Assembly: GCF_900111445.1 (NCBI RefSeq)
Contig: NZ_FOHE01000002.1
Span: 1-64,000 of the forward strand
Reading direction: 5' to 3'
Length of the DNA: 64,000 nucleotides
Origin: Oceanobacillus limi
GTDB taxonomy: Bacteria > Bacillota > Bacilli > Bacillales > Amphibacillaceae
Part shown: positions 55,251 through 63,254 of the stretch, in pieces
How the letters are laid out: each line of letters opens with the position of its first letter
Position numbering within the stretch: position 1 is the first letter of the stretch
Notes under the pieces: generated by a model
What the model saw: the letters and a program-made list of their open reading frames with translations, nothing else
Told to the model about the DNA's origin: nothing
Databases searched by the model: none
Program-made: the position numbers and the translations under genes

Positions 55251-56106
55251 TCAAGCAGAAAGTCTTCGCCGACGATTTGAGATGTCTGAAAACCCTAGGG
55301 AAGCGAAAACGATATCCTTTGTAAGTGGAAAAGGTGGAGTAGGAAAATCTAATGTTGCGCTAAACTTTTCGTTAGAGCTCAGTAAACATAACAAGAAAGT
55401 AATTTTAGTTGATCTAGATATCGGAATGGGCAATGTAGAAATTTTATTAGGTTCAAACACAAACAAAACAATTGTTGACATGTTACACGATAATTTGTCG
55501 ATTTATGATATTATTGAGACAGGACCAAACAATTTATCCTATATTTCCGGTGGGTCTGGATTATCGGATATATTTATCATGGAACAACAACAAATGGATC
55601 ATTTTTTTGAGGAGTATCATAAAATTGTGCAATTATATGACTACATTATATTTGATATGGGGGCAGGAGCAACACCAACGAGTATGGCATTTGTACTCGC
55701 ATCCGATGAGTGTATTGTCGTAACAACTCCTGAACCTACGTCTATCACCGATGCATACAGCATGATTAAGCATATTGTTACACAACAACCAACGATGCCG
55801 CTCAATATTGTAATGAATCGTGCGTTATCTCAAAAGACTGGTTCAAAATCATTAGAAAAGTTCCAACAGGTAATTCTGCAATTCTTAGAGGTTAAAGTGA
55901 AACCTATAGGAATTCTACCAAATGATCCAATTGTTACAACAGCAGTTATTCGACAAGTTCCTTATAGTTTGTTAAATGAGAAAGCTGCCATAACAAAGGC
56001 CTTAAAACAAATGACCAAGGATTATATTTCATTGACAGATGAATCAAAAGATGAAAAGCCTATGTCATTCATACAAAAATTTAAACGACTTATAAAAGAG
56101 AGGTAA
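55243..56106 (+). CDS. flhG: MinD-like ATPase FlhG (YlxH)
   Basis: FlhG is a MinD/ParA ATPase that stimulates FlhF and controls flagellar number and pattern. The deviant Walker A is SGKGGVGKSNVALN near residue 30, and the switch regions are VDLDIGMGNVEILLG and FDMGAGATPTSM. The N-terminal DQAESLRRRFE helix is the FlhF-activating element. The end has a basic amphipathic helix (FIQKFKRLIKER), as expected for membrane binding. It overlaps flhF by eight bases; the ATG follows TAGGTGAG. Confidence 0.96.
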   Translation: MHDQAESLRRRFEMSENPREAKTISFVSGKGGVGKSNVALNFSLELSKHNKKVILVDLDIGMGNVEILLGSNTNKTIVDMLHDNLSIYDIIETGPNNLSYISGGSGLSDIFIMEQQQMDHFFEEYHKIVQLYDYIIFDMGAGATPTSMAFVLASDECIVVTTPEPTSITDAYSMIKHIVTQQPTMPLNIVMNRALSQKTGSKSLEKFQQVILQFLEVKVKPIGILPNDPIVTTAVIRQVPYSLLNEKAAITKALKQMTKDYISLTDESKDEKPMSFIQKFKRLIKER

Positions 56107-56111
56107 CAGTT

Positions 56112-57155
56112 GTGAATTCTATTCGTGTAATTGTTATTGATGATTCTGCTTTTATGCGTAAGATGATTTCAGATATATTGGAAAGTGATAAGCGAATAGA
56201 GGTTATTGCTACTGCTAGAAACGGAAAAGAAGGAATAGAGAAGATAAAGAAATTACAACCAGATGTTGTGACATTAGATGTTGAAATGCCAATAATGGAT
56301 GGTATGACTGCTTTGTTAGAAATAATGAATAACAATCCAGTACCAGTTGTAATGCTATCAAGCCTCACAAGTGAAGGTGCATCTAAGACCTTGCAAGCAA
56401 TTTCCAATGGAGCGGTAGATTTTATTGCAAAGCCTTCAGGGTCTATCTCATTAGATATACAAACAATAAATCAAGAAATTATTGAAAAAGTAGTAGCTGC
56501 TTCTCAAGCGCAATTAACAAAATCTAATACTACGAAACCAATTCAACCTGATCTAAACCAGGTCCAACACACCCATCATAAATCCATCATTGCAATCGGC
56601 TCTTCAACGGGTGGACCACGTGCATTGCAACATGTATTAACAGAGTTACCAAAGGATTTTAAAGCGCCAATACTAATTGCACAGCATATGCCTAAGGGAT
56701 TTACAAAATCGTTGGCAGATAGGTTAAATGCATTATCCAACATTCACGTGAAGGAAGCGGTTCATGGAGAAATTATCAAGGAAAACACGGCTTACATTGC
56801 ACCAGGAAACCATCACATGAAAATTAGAAGTATGGGGATATCACATACTATAGAAATAACGGAGGAAAAGCTGGGTTATCTCTACCGTCCTTCTGTCGAT
56901 GTATTATTTGAATCCCTTGCGCAAATAAAAAAAATTAATAAATTGGCAGTTGTCTTAACTGGAATGGGAAGTGATGGTGCCAAAGGGATCTTGTATCTAA
57001 AAGAGAAAGATCCAAATTCGATTGTCATTGCTGAGTCTGAAGAGTCATCTGTTGTTTATGGAATGCCAAAAGCAGCTGTTAAAACGAATGCCGTAGATTA
57101 TAATTCTCATATCCAACAAATCGGTAGCATGATTAATAAGATTACAAAAGGGTAA
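56112..57155 (+). CDS. cheB: Protein-glutamate methylesterase CheB
   Basis: CheB demethylates or deamidates chemoreceptors. The N-terminal receiver domain has phosphorylation site D56 (VVTLDVEMPIMDG). The C-terminal methylesterase has the nucleophile S165 in AIGSSTGGPRAL, H192 in IAQHMPKGF and the aspartate in LTGMGSDGAKG. GTG start after AGAGGTAA. The length is 347 residues. CheB requires phosphorylation by CheA, whose gene normally follows it and is missing here. Confidence 0.97.
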   Translation: MNSIRVIVIDDSAFMRKMISDILESDKRIEVIATARNGKEGIEKIKKLQPDVVTLDVEMPIMDGMTALLEIMNNNPVPVVMLSSLTSEGASKTLQAISNGAVDFIAKPSGSISLDIQTINQEIIEKVVAASQAQLTKSNTTKPIQPDLNQVQHTHHKSIIAIGSSTGGPRALQHVLTELPKDFKAPILIAQHMPKGFTKSLADRLNALSNIHVKEAVHGEIIKENTAYIAPGNHHMKIRSMGISHTIEITEEKLGYLYRPSVDVLFESLAQIKKINKLAVVLTGMGSDGAKGILYLKEKDPNSIVIAESEESSVVYGMPKAAVKTNAVDYNSHIQQIGSMINKITKG

Positions 57156-57463
57156 GGGAGAGGCCTGTAGCATGTTTTTCCACGAGTCAAGATTTCCTTT
57201 GGGAATTTATTGTCTCGTGATTTACATAATAAAATGAGATAACTATAGAAAAAGCACGAGTGAATATTTCAAGATTTTTCATGAAAACAGCAAGAAGTGT
57301 CTTTAACACTTCCATCCTAATCATAGATTTAGTAGAATTAAAAGTAGAGAAGAGTATTTTCACTTTTCTCCTTTAAATATAAATGATAATAATGTGGTAT
57401 GAACGCATTTAGGATTAGCAATGCACAAATAAAAATAGTTTTAACACTTAGGGGGATATTAAA
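57156..57463. other. Hairpin-rich 308-bp spacer in the place of cheA
   Basis: In B. subtilis cheA lies between cheB and cheW. Here no reading frame longer than 21 codons exists, and I see none of the CheA domains. Three stem-loops are visible: 57181-57219 (outer CACGAG/CTCGTG with CAA/TTG and TTCC/GGAA inside), 57294-57312 (GAAGTGT/ACACTTC) and 57347-57370 (GAGAAGAGT/ACTTTTCTC with one G-U). The motif CACGAGT recurs at 57256. Confidence 0.8.
57172..57237 (+). CDS. Candidate 21-residue ORF, possibly a scar of the cheA start
   Basis: The ATG lies 17 bases after the cheB stop with a strong AAGGGAGAGG site about nine bases upstream, exactly where cheA would begin. The peptide (starting MFFHESRFPLG) is hydrophobic and not CheA-like. 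I take it as a leftover start signal attached to unrelated sequence, though a real small peptide is possible. Confidence 0.3.
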   Translation: MFFHESRFPLGIYCLVIYIIK

Positions 57464-57940
57464 ATGGGAAATGAAACAAATCAAGAACAAAAAGTGATTG
57501 TATTTCAATTAAAGGATGAAGAATTTGCTGTTCCAGTGGATCAAGTTGGTTCTATTGAAAGATTAATGAAAATCACTCGTGTACCGCAAGCAGCCGATTT
57601 TGTTAAAGGTGTCATCAACCTTCGAGGAGTAGTTACTCCAATCATTGATTTACGTATTCGCTTCGGTATTGAGGCTACTGAATTTGATGAATCTACACGA
57701 ATTATTATTGTTTCTTTAGATGATATGGATGTGGGATTAATAGTAGATGCTGCTAATGATGTAATTGATATTCCAACAGAAGCTATTGAACCAGCTCCAG
57801 AAGTAGTAGGTGCTGTTGATGTAGATGTAGATTATATTGAAGGAGTAGCAAAATTAGAAAATCGTTTATTGATCTTGCTCAATTTACAAAAAGTATTAAC
57901 AAATGAGGACATGAAAGATCTTAAATCTGTAGAAGGTTAA
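57464..57940 (+). CDS. cheW: Chemotaxis coupling protein CheW
   Basis: CheW links chemoreceptors to the kinase CheA. The 158-residue protein is a single CheW-like domain. Conserved parts are VFQLKDEEFAVPVDQVGSIER near residue 15 (FAVPVDQV core), VKGVINLRGVVTPIIDLR near residue 45 and RIIIVSLDDMDVGLIVD. An AGGGGGA site precedes the ATG. It begins a new block, cheW-cheC-cheD, after the spacer that lacks cheA. Confidence 0.97.
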   Translation: MGNETNQEQKVIVFQLKDEEFAVPVDQVGSIERLMKITRVPQAADFVKGVINLRGVVTPIIDLRIRFGIEATEFDESTRIIIVSLDDMDVGLIVDAANDVIDIPTEAIEPAPEVVGAVDVDVDYIEGVAKLENRLLILLNLQKVLTNEDMKDLKSVEG

Positions 57941-57944
57941 TGAA

Positions 57945-58580
57945 ATGAAAATGGATAAATTATCATCTATACAACTTGATGCACTAAGAGAAATAGGCAA
58001 TATTGGTGCTGGAAATGCAGCTACTTCCATGTCTAAAATGATTAATGAAAAAATAGACATGCACGTTCCAAACGTAAGTATTGTTGAATTTAACGAATTA
58101 ATGGACGAAATTGGTGGAGCAGATAAGGTAATTGTTTCCATCCTTTTTCAAATTCAAGGTGAGGCACCTGGTACGGTCTATTTAATCTTTTCGATGGAAG
58201 AAGCGGAGGAACTGGTGCGCCATATTACATTAAATTCCAATCAAAAATTGTTCACAGACGGTGAACCGGATGAATTCGCTATTTCAGCTTTACAAGAAAC
58301 AGGGAATATTTTGGCAGGTTCCTATTTATCTGCACTTTCCGATTTTACTAACATTAATATGCACCCGTCTGTCCCACATTTAAGTGTGGACATGGCTGGC
58401 GCAATTATATCAGTAGGTTTGTTGGAGTTATCACAAGTTACCGATTACGCCATAATAATTGATACGAAAATTCACGACACGAAAAGCAAGAATGGAATTA
58501 ATGGACAATTTTTATTACTGCCAGCTCCAGAATCATTTACAAAACTATTCCATGCATTAGGAATTAATGATTATGATTGA
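57945..58580 (+). CDS. cheC: CheY-P phosphatase CheC
   Basis: CheC dephosphorylates CheY-P and binds CheD to adjust receptor adaptation. The two phosphatase sites are D12/E16/N19 (DALREIGN) and S114/E118/N121 (SALQETGN), both with full catalytic residues. The length is 211 residues. It starts four bases after cheW; a second ATG two codons later is possible. The end overlaps cheD by about 14 bases. Confidence 0.97.
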   Translation: MKMDKLSSIQLDALREIGNIGAGNAATSMSKMINEKIDMHVPNVSIVEFNELMDEIGGADKVIVSILFQIQGEAPGTVYLIFSMEEAEELVRHITLNSNQKLFTDGEPDEFAISALQETGNILAGSYLSALSDFTNINMHPSVPHLSVDMAGAIISVGLLELSQVTDYAIIIDTKIHDTKSKNGINGQFLLLPAPESFTKLFHALGINDYD

Positions 58581-59070
58581 TACGAAGTCGATTGTAAAAG
58601 TTGGAATTGCTGATCTAAATATTGTAACTGCACCGACTACAATTCGTACGTCCGGACTTGGATCTTGTGTTGGTGTTGTGATTTATGACCTACCCAAAAA
58701 AGTTGCTGGATTAGCACATATTATGCTTCCAGATTCTAATTTGGCAAAACAAGCTACATTTAATGAATTTAAATATGCAGACACGGCAATAGATAATATG
58801 GTAGATAAATTATATGAGTGTGGTGTTCGTAAATTTGCTCTTAAAGCGAAAATTACCGGAGGAGCCCAAATGTTCCAATTCACTTCTAGTAATGATATGA
58901 TCCGGATTGGACAACGTAACGTAGAAGCAGTATTAACAAAATTAAGTGAGCATCAAATCCCAGTCGTCGCTTCTGATGTAGGTGGGAATTGTGGCAGGAC
59001 AATTGATTTTGACCCCAATACGGGAGAGTTAAAAATCCGTACCGTTTCGAAAGGGGAAGAAATTATTTGA
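58567..59070 (+). CDS. cheD: Chemoreceptor glutamine deamidase CheD
   Basis: CheD deamidates receptor glutamines and is controlled by CheC. The catalytic C34 lies in [14 protein letters not shown] and H51 in [11 protein letters not shown]. The TGGAQMF and [14 protein letters not shown] parts are also family-conserved. The length is 167 residues, or 165 if the second ATG (58573) is used. A 117-bp gap to sigD has no clear promoter. Confidence 0.97.
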   Translation: MIMIDTKSIVKVGIADLNIVTAPTTIRTSGLGSCVGVVIYDLPKKVAGLAHIMLPDSNLAKQATFNEFKYADTAIDNMVDKLYECGVRKFALKAKITGGAQMFQFTSSNDMIRIGQRNVEAVLTKLSEHQIPVVASDVGGNCGRTIDFDPNTGELKIRTVSKGEEII

Positions 59071-59187
59071 TAAATAAATAATTTGCAATATGAAACCTTA
59101 CGAAAATGATAGTGGTCTTATACTTAAGGGGAATTGATTAGAAAGTTATAAGCAAGACTATGAAAAGAGTAAGGAGGAGCAGATAAA

Positions 59188-59955
59188 TTGAAAACGAATA
59201 GATCTCCTCTAGAGCAAGAATTGTGGGATAAGTGGTTCAACGATAACGATAATGATGTAGCTAATGAATTAATTCAACATTACATGTACTTAGTTAATTT
59301 TCATGTTGATCGTACTGCAAGCCATCTGCCTAGCAGTGTGTTGAAGGAAGATTTAAAAAGTCTCGGTTTAATGGGGTTATACGACGCCTTAAAGAAATTC
59401 GATATCGATAGAGACTTAAAATTTGAAACCTATGCGTCTTTTCGTATCCGCGGAGCAATTATGGACGGATTACGAAAAGAAGATTGGTTACCAAGATCCA
59501 TTCGTGATAAAACCAAAAAGGTAGAACAGATCTCACAACAGCTAGAGCAATCATATCAAAGAGAGCCTAGTATTAAAGAAATTGCTGAGAAAGCAGATCT
59601 TCCTGCTAAAGAGGTTGAAACATTACTTAGGGACTCATTATTTGCTAATATACTCTCGATCGAAGAAAAACCTAAAGATGGTTCATTTGATCAAAAAGAA
59701 GGTATTGGATATTCGATCCCAGATAAAAAAACGAACACACCTGACGAGCACATCATGAAACACGAACTCCATAAAGAATTAGCAGAGGGAATCAAGACGC
59801 TAAATGAAAATGAGCAAATGATAATTAGCTTATTTTATCATGATGAATTAACATTTACAGAGATTGGACAAGTCTTAGGTTTAACTACATCGAGAATATC
59901 ACAGATCCATAAAAAAGCAGTCTTAAAATTAAGAAATATTCTTCAAAAACTATAA
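59188..59955 (+). CDS. sigD: RNA polymerase sigma factor SigD for motility
   Basis: SigD (FliA-type) transcribes late flagellar, chemotaxis and autolysin genes. Region 2 includes LKSLGLMGLYDALKKFD and KFETYASFRIRGAIMDGLRKEDWLPRS, cited in part, and region 4 has LTFTEIGQVLGLTTSRISQIH. The length is 255 residues. The TTG start follows AAGGAGGAG. Its place near the end of a very long operon is known in B. subtilis to make its level sensitive to operon read-through. Confidence 0.97.
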   Translation: MKTNRSPLEQELWDKWFNDNDNDVANELIQHYMYLVNFHVDRTASHLPSSVLKEDLKSLGLMGLYDALKKFDIDRDLKFETYASFRIRGAIMDGLRKEDWLPRSIRDKTKKVEQISQQLEQSYQREPSIKEIAEKADLPAKEVETLLRDSLFANILSIEEKPKDGSFDQKEGIGYSIPDKKTNTPDEHIMKHELHKELAEGIKTLNENEQMIISLFYHDELTFTEIGQVLGLTTSRISQIHKKAVLKLRNILQKL

Positions 59956-59975
59956 AAGACAAAGAGGGGAAGAAT

Positions 59976-61352
59976 ATGGGTCAGTTACAGGATTATTTTC
60001 AATTACAAACGTCAAGCGATCAAATGATTGCCGAAATTCACCCTACAGAAACATATTTCGAAGGTGAAGAAACGATCGAATTTGACGAGTCTGAGATTTT
60101 ACAGTTTATAAATGATAATAAAATCACACATGGAATCCTATTAGAGCATGTACGTTTATTAACAGAAGAGTTATCTGAAAATGCGTTTCCTGTACGAATT
60201 GCAGAAGGAACGGAAGTGGAGAACGGGAAAGATGGAAGCGTTATATACGAGTACAATTTTGATGCGAAAGTAGACAAAACGGAGGATTGGAATTTTAGAG
60301 ATGTTATGCGTATTCCTTCCGTTAAAACCGGACAAAGATTAGCAAAAGTTATTCCACCAACGGAAGGTGTAAATGGAAAAAACGTATATGGTAATGAGGT
60401 CCCTTCAAAGCCGGGCAAGCCAACTTCGATGAAGGCTAGAAAAAATGTAGTATTTCAAGAAGAGTCGATGGCTTTTTATACTGCGACTGATGGACAAGTA
60501 AGTATTAATGGCGATTACATAGATGTATACGAAGTATTTGAAGTAAGTGATACGCTTTCCATGAAAGAAGGAAACTTGGATTTTGTAGGTTCAATTGTCA
60601 TTAATGGAGATGTTCCATCTGGATTTACTGTTAAGGCAGGTGGAGATGTAAAGGTCTTTGGAATGGTTGAGAATGCTCAAGTTATTGCTGGTGCTTCCAT
60701 TTTTGTTTCTGAAGGATTAGCAGGTCATCAAACGGGTAGTCTAAATGCTGGGGAGAATATTCATATAGGATATCTTAATCAAGGGATTGTAACATGTGGT
60801 AATGATTTATATGTTGAAAATTCAATCTTACATAGTACATGCACCGTCGGAAAACAAGCCTATTGTCAACGTGGTAATATTATTGGCGGTTCTATTTCTG
60901 CTGGGGAACTAGTTGAAGCAAAAGAAATAGGAAATAAGTTGTATATAAAAACTGAAATTCTCTTCGGCTTAAATAAGATTCAGAGTGAGAAGGAACAACA
61001 ATTAGTACAAGAGAAAGAGGACTTACAAGCTAATTTATCGAAGTTAAAATTAATCGGAGATAAACTGAAAGCCAGCAATAATGTCCTAACCGATCCTAAG
61101 TTAAAAGCTGCTTGGCTACGTCAGCAACATTCCTATGAACAAGCTAGTGAAAGGTTAGAAGAGGTAGAAAACCATTTATTAAATATAAATGCTAGTTTAG
61201 GAAATGAAAAACGAGCAAAATTAGTAGTTCATGGTCACCTTTATCCAAATGTAATTGTTAGTTTTGGTAAATATCAAAAGGCAATCAAAAGAGAATTTCA
61301 GCATATACGAATGAAAATGGACAAGAACGAAATTTCAATCCTTAATTTATAA
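59976..61352 (+). CDS. DUF342 (FapA) family protein
   Basis: This 458-residue protein has the FapA/DUF342 layout: an N-terminal domain, a central right-handed beta-helix of repeating VxGxV-type turns (about residues 190-330, such as SIVINGDVPSGFTVKAGGDV and QVIAGASIFVSEG), and a coiled coil near residues 330-410. Vibrio FapA is linked to polar flagellum control, and related proteins act in cell wall or polar placement. GAGGGGAAG precedes the ATG. The gene lies between sigD and swrB. The exact role here is unknown. Confidence 0.88.
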   Translation: MGQLQDYFQLQTSSDQMIAEIHPTETYFEGEETIEFDESEILQFINDNKITHGILLEHVRLLTEELSENAFPVRIAEGTEVENGKDGSVIYEYNFDAKVDKTEDWNFRDVMRIPSVKTGQRLAKVIPPTEGVNGKNVYGNEVPSKPGKPTSMKARKNVVFQEESMAFYTATDGQVSINGDYIDVYEVFEVSDTLSMKEGNLDFVGSIVINGDVPSGFTVKAGGDVKVFGMVENAQVIAGASIFVSEGLAGHQTGSLNAGENIHIGYLNQGIVTCGNDLYVENSILHSTCTVGKQAYCQRGNIIGGSISAGELVEAKEIGNKLYIKTEILFGLNKIQSEKEQQLVQEKEDLQANLSKLKLIGDKLKASNNVLTDPKLKAAWLRQQHSYEQASERLEEVENHLLNINASLGNEKRAKLVVHGHLYPNVIVSFGKYQKAIKREFQHIRMKMDKNEISILNL

Positions 61353-61372
61353 ATAAGGGAGCGTGATTTTCA

Positions 61373-61678
61373 TTGAGCTGGAAATCAATTGAAATGCAGG
61401 TAGCACTTCCAAGAAGTCAAGATGCCGGTAAGCTACAAGACCAAATGCTAAAGCAGAACCAACATTTTCAAGAAGCACTTGCACAGAATCACATAAAGCA
61501 AGAAGAGTTGAAACGGAAAAAAGTGCAGCAATCTGATGATACAGAAGAAGTAAGAAATCAAAAAGAAGAGGAACATGGTAATACAGATTCTCAGGATTCT
61601 AATAATAAGAAAAAGGATGGTAATGAAAATAAACTTGATCATCCTTACTTGGGAACAAAATTTGATTTTTCTGGATAG
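61373..61678 (+). CDS. Conserved small charged protein next to swrB, function unknown
   Basis: The 101-residue product is hydrophilic and rich in Lys, Gln, Glu and Asn. It starts SWKSIEMQVALPRSQDAGK, then shows a helical Gln-rich stretch, a disordered Glu/Asp/Asn/Lys tail and a compact end HPYLGTKFDFSG. I recall similar short genes in this position in other Bacillaceae, but no function. The TTG start follows AAGGGAG at a somewhat long distance. It is read with DUF342 and swrB. Confidence 0.75.
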   Translation: MSWKSIEMQVALPRSQDAGKLQDQMLKQNQHFQEALAQNHIKQEELKRKKVQQSDDTEEVRNQKEEEHGNTDSQDSNNKKKDGNENKLDHPYLGTKFDFSG

Positions 61679-61687
61679 AGGGGTTAT

Positions 61688-62146
61688 ATGACATCATTTT
61701 TATTAGTTATTAGCTTTTTATTACATATTATCACGATCAGCGGTATCTATTTTTTATTAAAACAAATTCAAATACTAAGAGCACAAAATCATACAGAGGA
61801 TCTTCCAGAATTACTCGAGTCGTATTTAGGTGAAATAAAGGCCGAAAATAAAAGACTCCAAGAGGAGCTAACTGCTAGCCCGGTTAAGAGGAAACCAAAA
61901 CCTACTTATAAATCGGACTCACAATCGAAACCCCAACCCAATCAAACAATTAAGGCAGTAGATCAAAAATTAGATGAATATCCTGCACCAAAAACGGACA
62001 GTATGGATGACAAAGTGCAAGCATCACTACAATCGAGAATTCTACAGCTCCATCAATCTGGTTTCTCAATAGAAGAAATTGCACGTAAATTAAACTGTGG
62101 AAAAACAGAGGCTGAGCTTACCGTGAAATTACATGGAAAAAATTAA
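61688..62146 (+). CDS. swrB: SwrB/YlxL-like membrane protein
   Basis: The 152-residue protein has one membrane span at about residues 3-25 (FLLVISFLLHIITISGIYFL), a charged, Pro- and Lys-rich cytoplasmic linker, and a C-terminal HTH-like segment LQSRILQLHQSGFSIEEIARKL. SwrB in B. subtilis promotes assembly of the basal body and export switching and is the last gene of the fla/che operon, as here. Identity rests on position and layout, so it is a likely homologue. Confidence 0.82.
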   Translation: MTSFLLVISFLLHIITISGIYFLLKQIQILRAQNHTEDLPELLESYLGEIKAENKRLQEELTASPVKRKPKPTYKSDSQSKPQPNQTIKAVDQKLDEYPAPKTDSMDDKVQASLQSRILQLHQSGFSIEEIARKLNCGKTEAELTVKLHGKN

Positions 62147-62155
62147 TAAAATCAC

Positions 62156-62184
62156 TTGATTACGCGTGGTCTATATGATATATT
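62156..62184 (+). promoter_or_regulatory. Extended -10 sigma-A promoter for rpsB
   Basis: TTGATT and TATATT are separated by 17 bp, and TGA immediately precedes the -10 (an extended -10 TGn motif). The transcript would have a leader of about 140 nucleotides. Confidence 0.72.
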
Positions 62185-62202
62185 TATTTTTGGTGTAAAT
62201 AC

Positions 62203-62230
62203 AATGTTTACATAATTCATTGTGAACATT
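62203..62230 (+). promoter_or_regulatory. rpsB leader hairpins with two exclusive pairings
   Basis: AATGTT (62203-62208) can pair with AACATT (62225-62230), extended by AC/GT. The same bases can instead form a smaller stem, ACAATG with CATTGT. This is typical of switching leader RNAs but could be chance in AT-rich sequence. Confidence 0.35.
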
Positions 62231-62333
62231 AAAAAAAACACACGTTTGTTAATTTGTATATCGGTGCCATTTTATATGGTCTTATACAAAAATGATACAA
62301 ACGGAGGAAAAAACCATTTAGGAGGAAATTTTT

Positions 62334-63083
62334 ATGTCAGTAATTTCTATGAAGCAATTATTAGAAGCTGGTGTACATTTCGGACATCAGACTCGCCGTT
62401 GGAATCCAAAAATGAAGAAGTATATCTTCACGGAGAGAAACGGAATTTATATCATCGACTTACAAAAAACGGTTAAAAAAGTTGATGAAGCGTATAACTA
62501 TGTGAAAGAAATCGCATCGAATGGCGGTACTATTCTTTTCGTAGGTACAAAGAAACAAGCGCAAGATTCTGTGAAAGAAGAAGCAATCCGTTCAGGGATG
62601 TACTATGTTAACCAACGTTGGTTAGGTGGTACATTAACGAACTTCCAAACAATCCGTAAACGTATTAATCGTTTAATTGATATTGAGCGCATGGAAGAAG
62701 ATGGAACTTTTGAAGTTCTTCCGAAGAAAGAAGTAGTAAACTTATTAAAAGAAAAAGATCGTCTTGTTAAGTTCCTTGGTGGAATTAAAGAGATGAAAAA
62801 ACTTCCAGATGCATTATTTGTGATTGATCCTCGTAAAGAGCGTATTGCAATTGCAGAAGCTCATAAGTTAAACATTCCAATCATCGGAATTGTTGATACA
62901 AACTGTGATCCGGATGAGATCGATTATGTTATTCCGGCAAATGATGACGCAATTCGCGCCGTAAAACTTTTAACTGGAAAAATGGCTGATGCTATTTTAG
63001 AAGTTAAACAAGGTGAAGAAATGGAAGAAGTTCAAACAGAAGAAACTGTTACTGCTGAAAAAGAAGAAGTAGAACAAAACTAA
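62334..63083 (+). CDS. rpsB: 30S ribosomal protein S2
   Basis: S2 begins [20 protein letters not shown] and contains [42 protein letters not shown] and [20 protein letters not shown], all conserved (cited in pieces). The 249-residue protein has an acidic Glu-rich tail, common in halotolerant relatives. TTAGGAGGA precedes the ATG. It has its own promoter after the fla/che operon and is followed by a strong terminator before tsf. Confidence 0.98.
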   Translation: MSVISMKQLLEAGVHFGHQTRRWNPKMKKYIFTERNGIYIIDLQKTVKKVDEAYNYVKEIASNGGTILFVGTKKQAQDSVKEEAIRSGMYYVNQRWLGGTLTNFQTIRKRINRLIDIERMEEDGTFEVLPKKEVVNLLKEKDRLVKFLGGIKEMKKLPDALFVIDPRKERIAIAEAHKLNIPIIGIVDTNCDPDEIDYVIPANDDAIRAVKLLTGKMADAILEVKQGEEMEEVQTEETVTAEKEEVEQN

Positions 63084-63096
63084 TTTTAAAAAGCGA

Positions 63097-63154
63097 TAAC
63101 ACATAACGAACTGTACAGTATCAGGCTGTAAGGTGAGAAATGTGTTGGGTGTTA
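63097..63154 (+). promoter_or_regulatory. Competing stem region before the rpsB-tsf terminator
   Basis: AACACAT (63098-63104) can pair with ATGTGTT (63140-63146), or TAACAC (63097-63102) can pair with GTGTTA (63149-63154). Inside lies CTGTACAG and an ACAG/CTGT pair. Two exclusive folds just before a terminator are the layout of an attenuator. Confidence 0.4.
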
Positions 63155-63179
63155 GAGCTTGACGTCTTTTAAAAGGTAG

Positions 63180-63215
63180 GGGTGATAAGAGGATAAGCCT
63201 TTTATCACCCTTTTT
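63180..63215 (+). terminator. Intrinsic terminator between rpsB and tsf
   Basis: A 13-bp stem GGGTGATAAGAGG (63180-63192) with CCTTTTATCACCC (63198-63210), one G-U pair, a five-base loop and then TTTTT. Because tsf follows 40 bp later without an obvious promoter, it probably works with partial read-through or regulation. Confidence 0.85.
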
Positions 63216-63254
63216 AAAAAACTAAATTCAATCATTCATTAGGAGGAAATTAAC

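Noticed and set aside
57172-57237. Short ORF after cheB as a CheA remnant
   Set aside because: Its residues do not resemble the CheA N-terminus; only the ribosome site and start position suggest a link.
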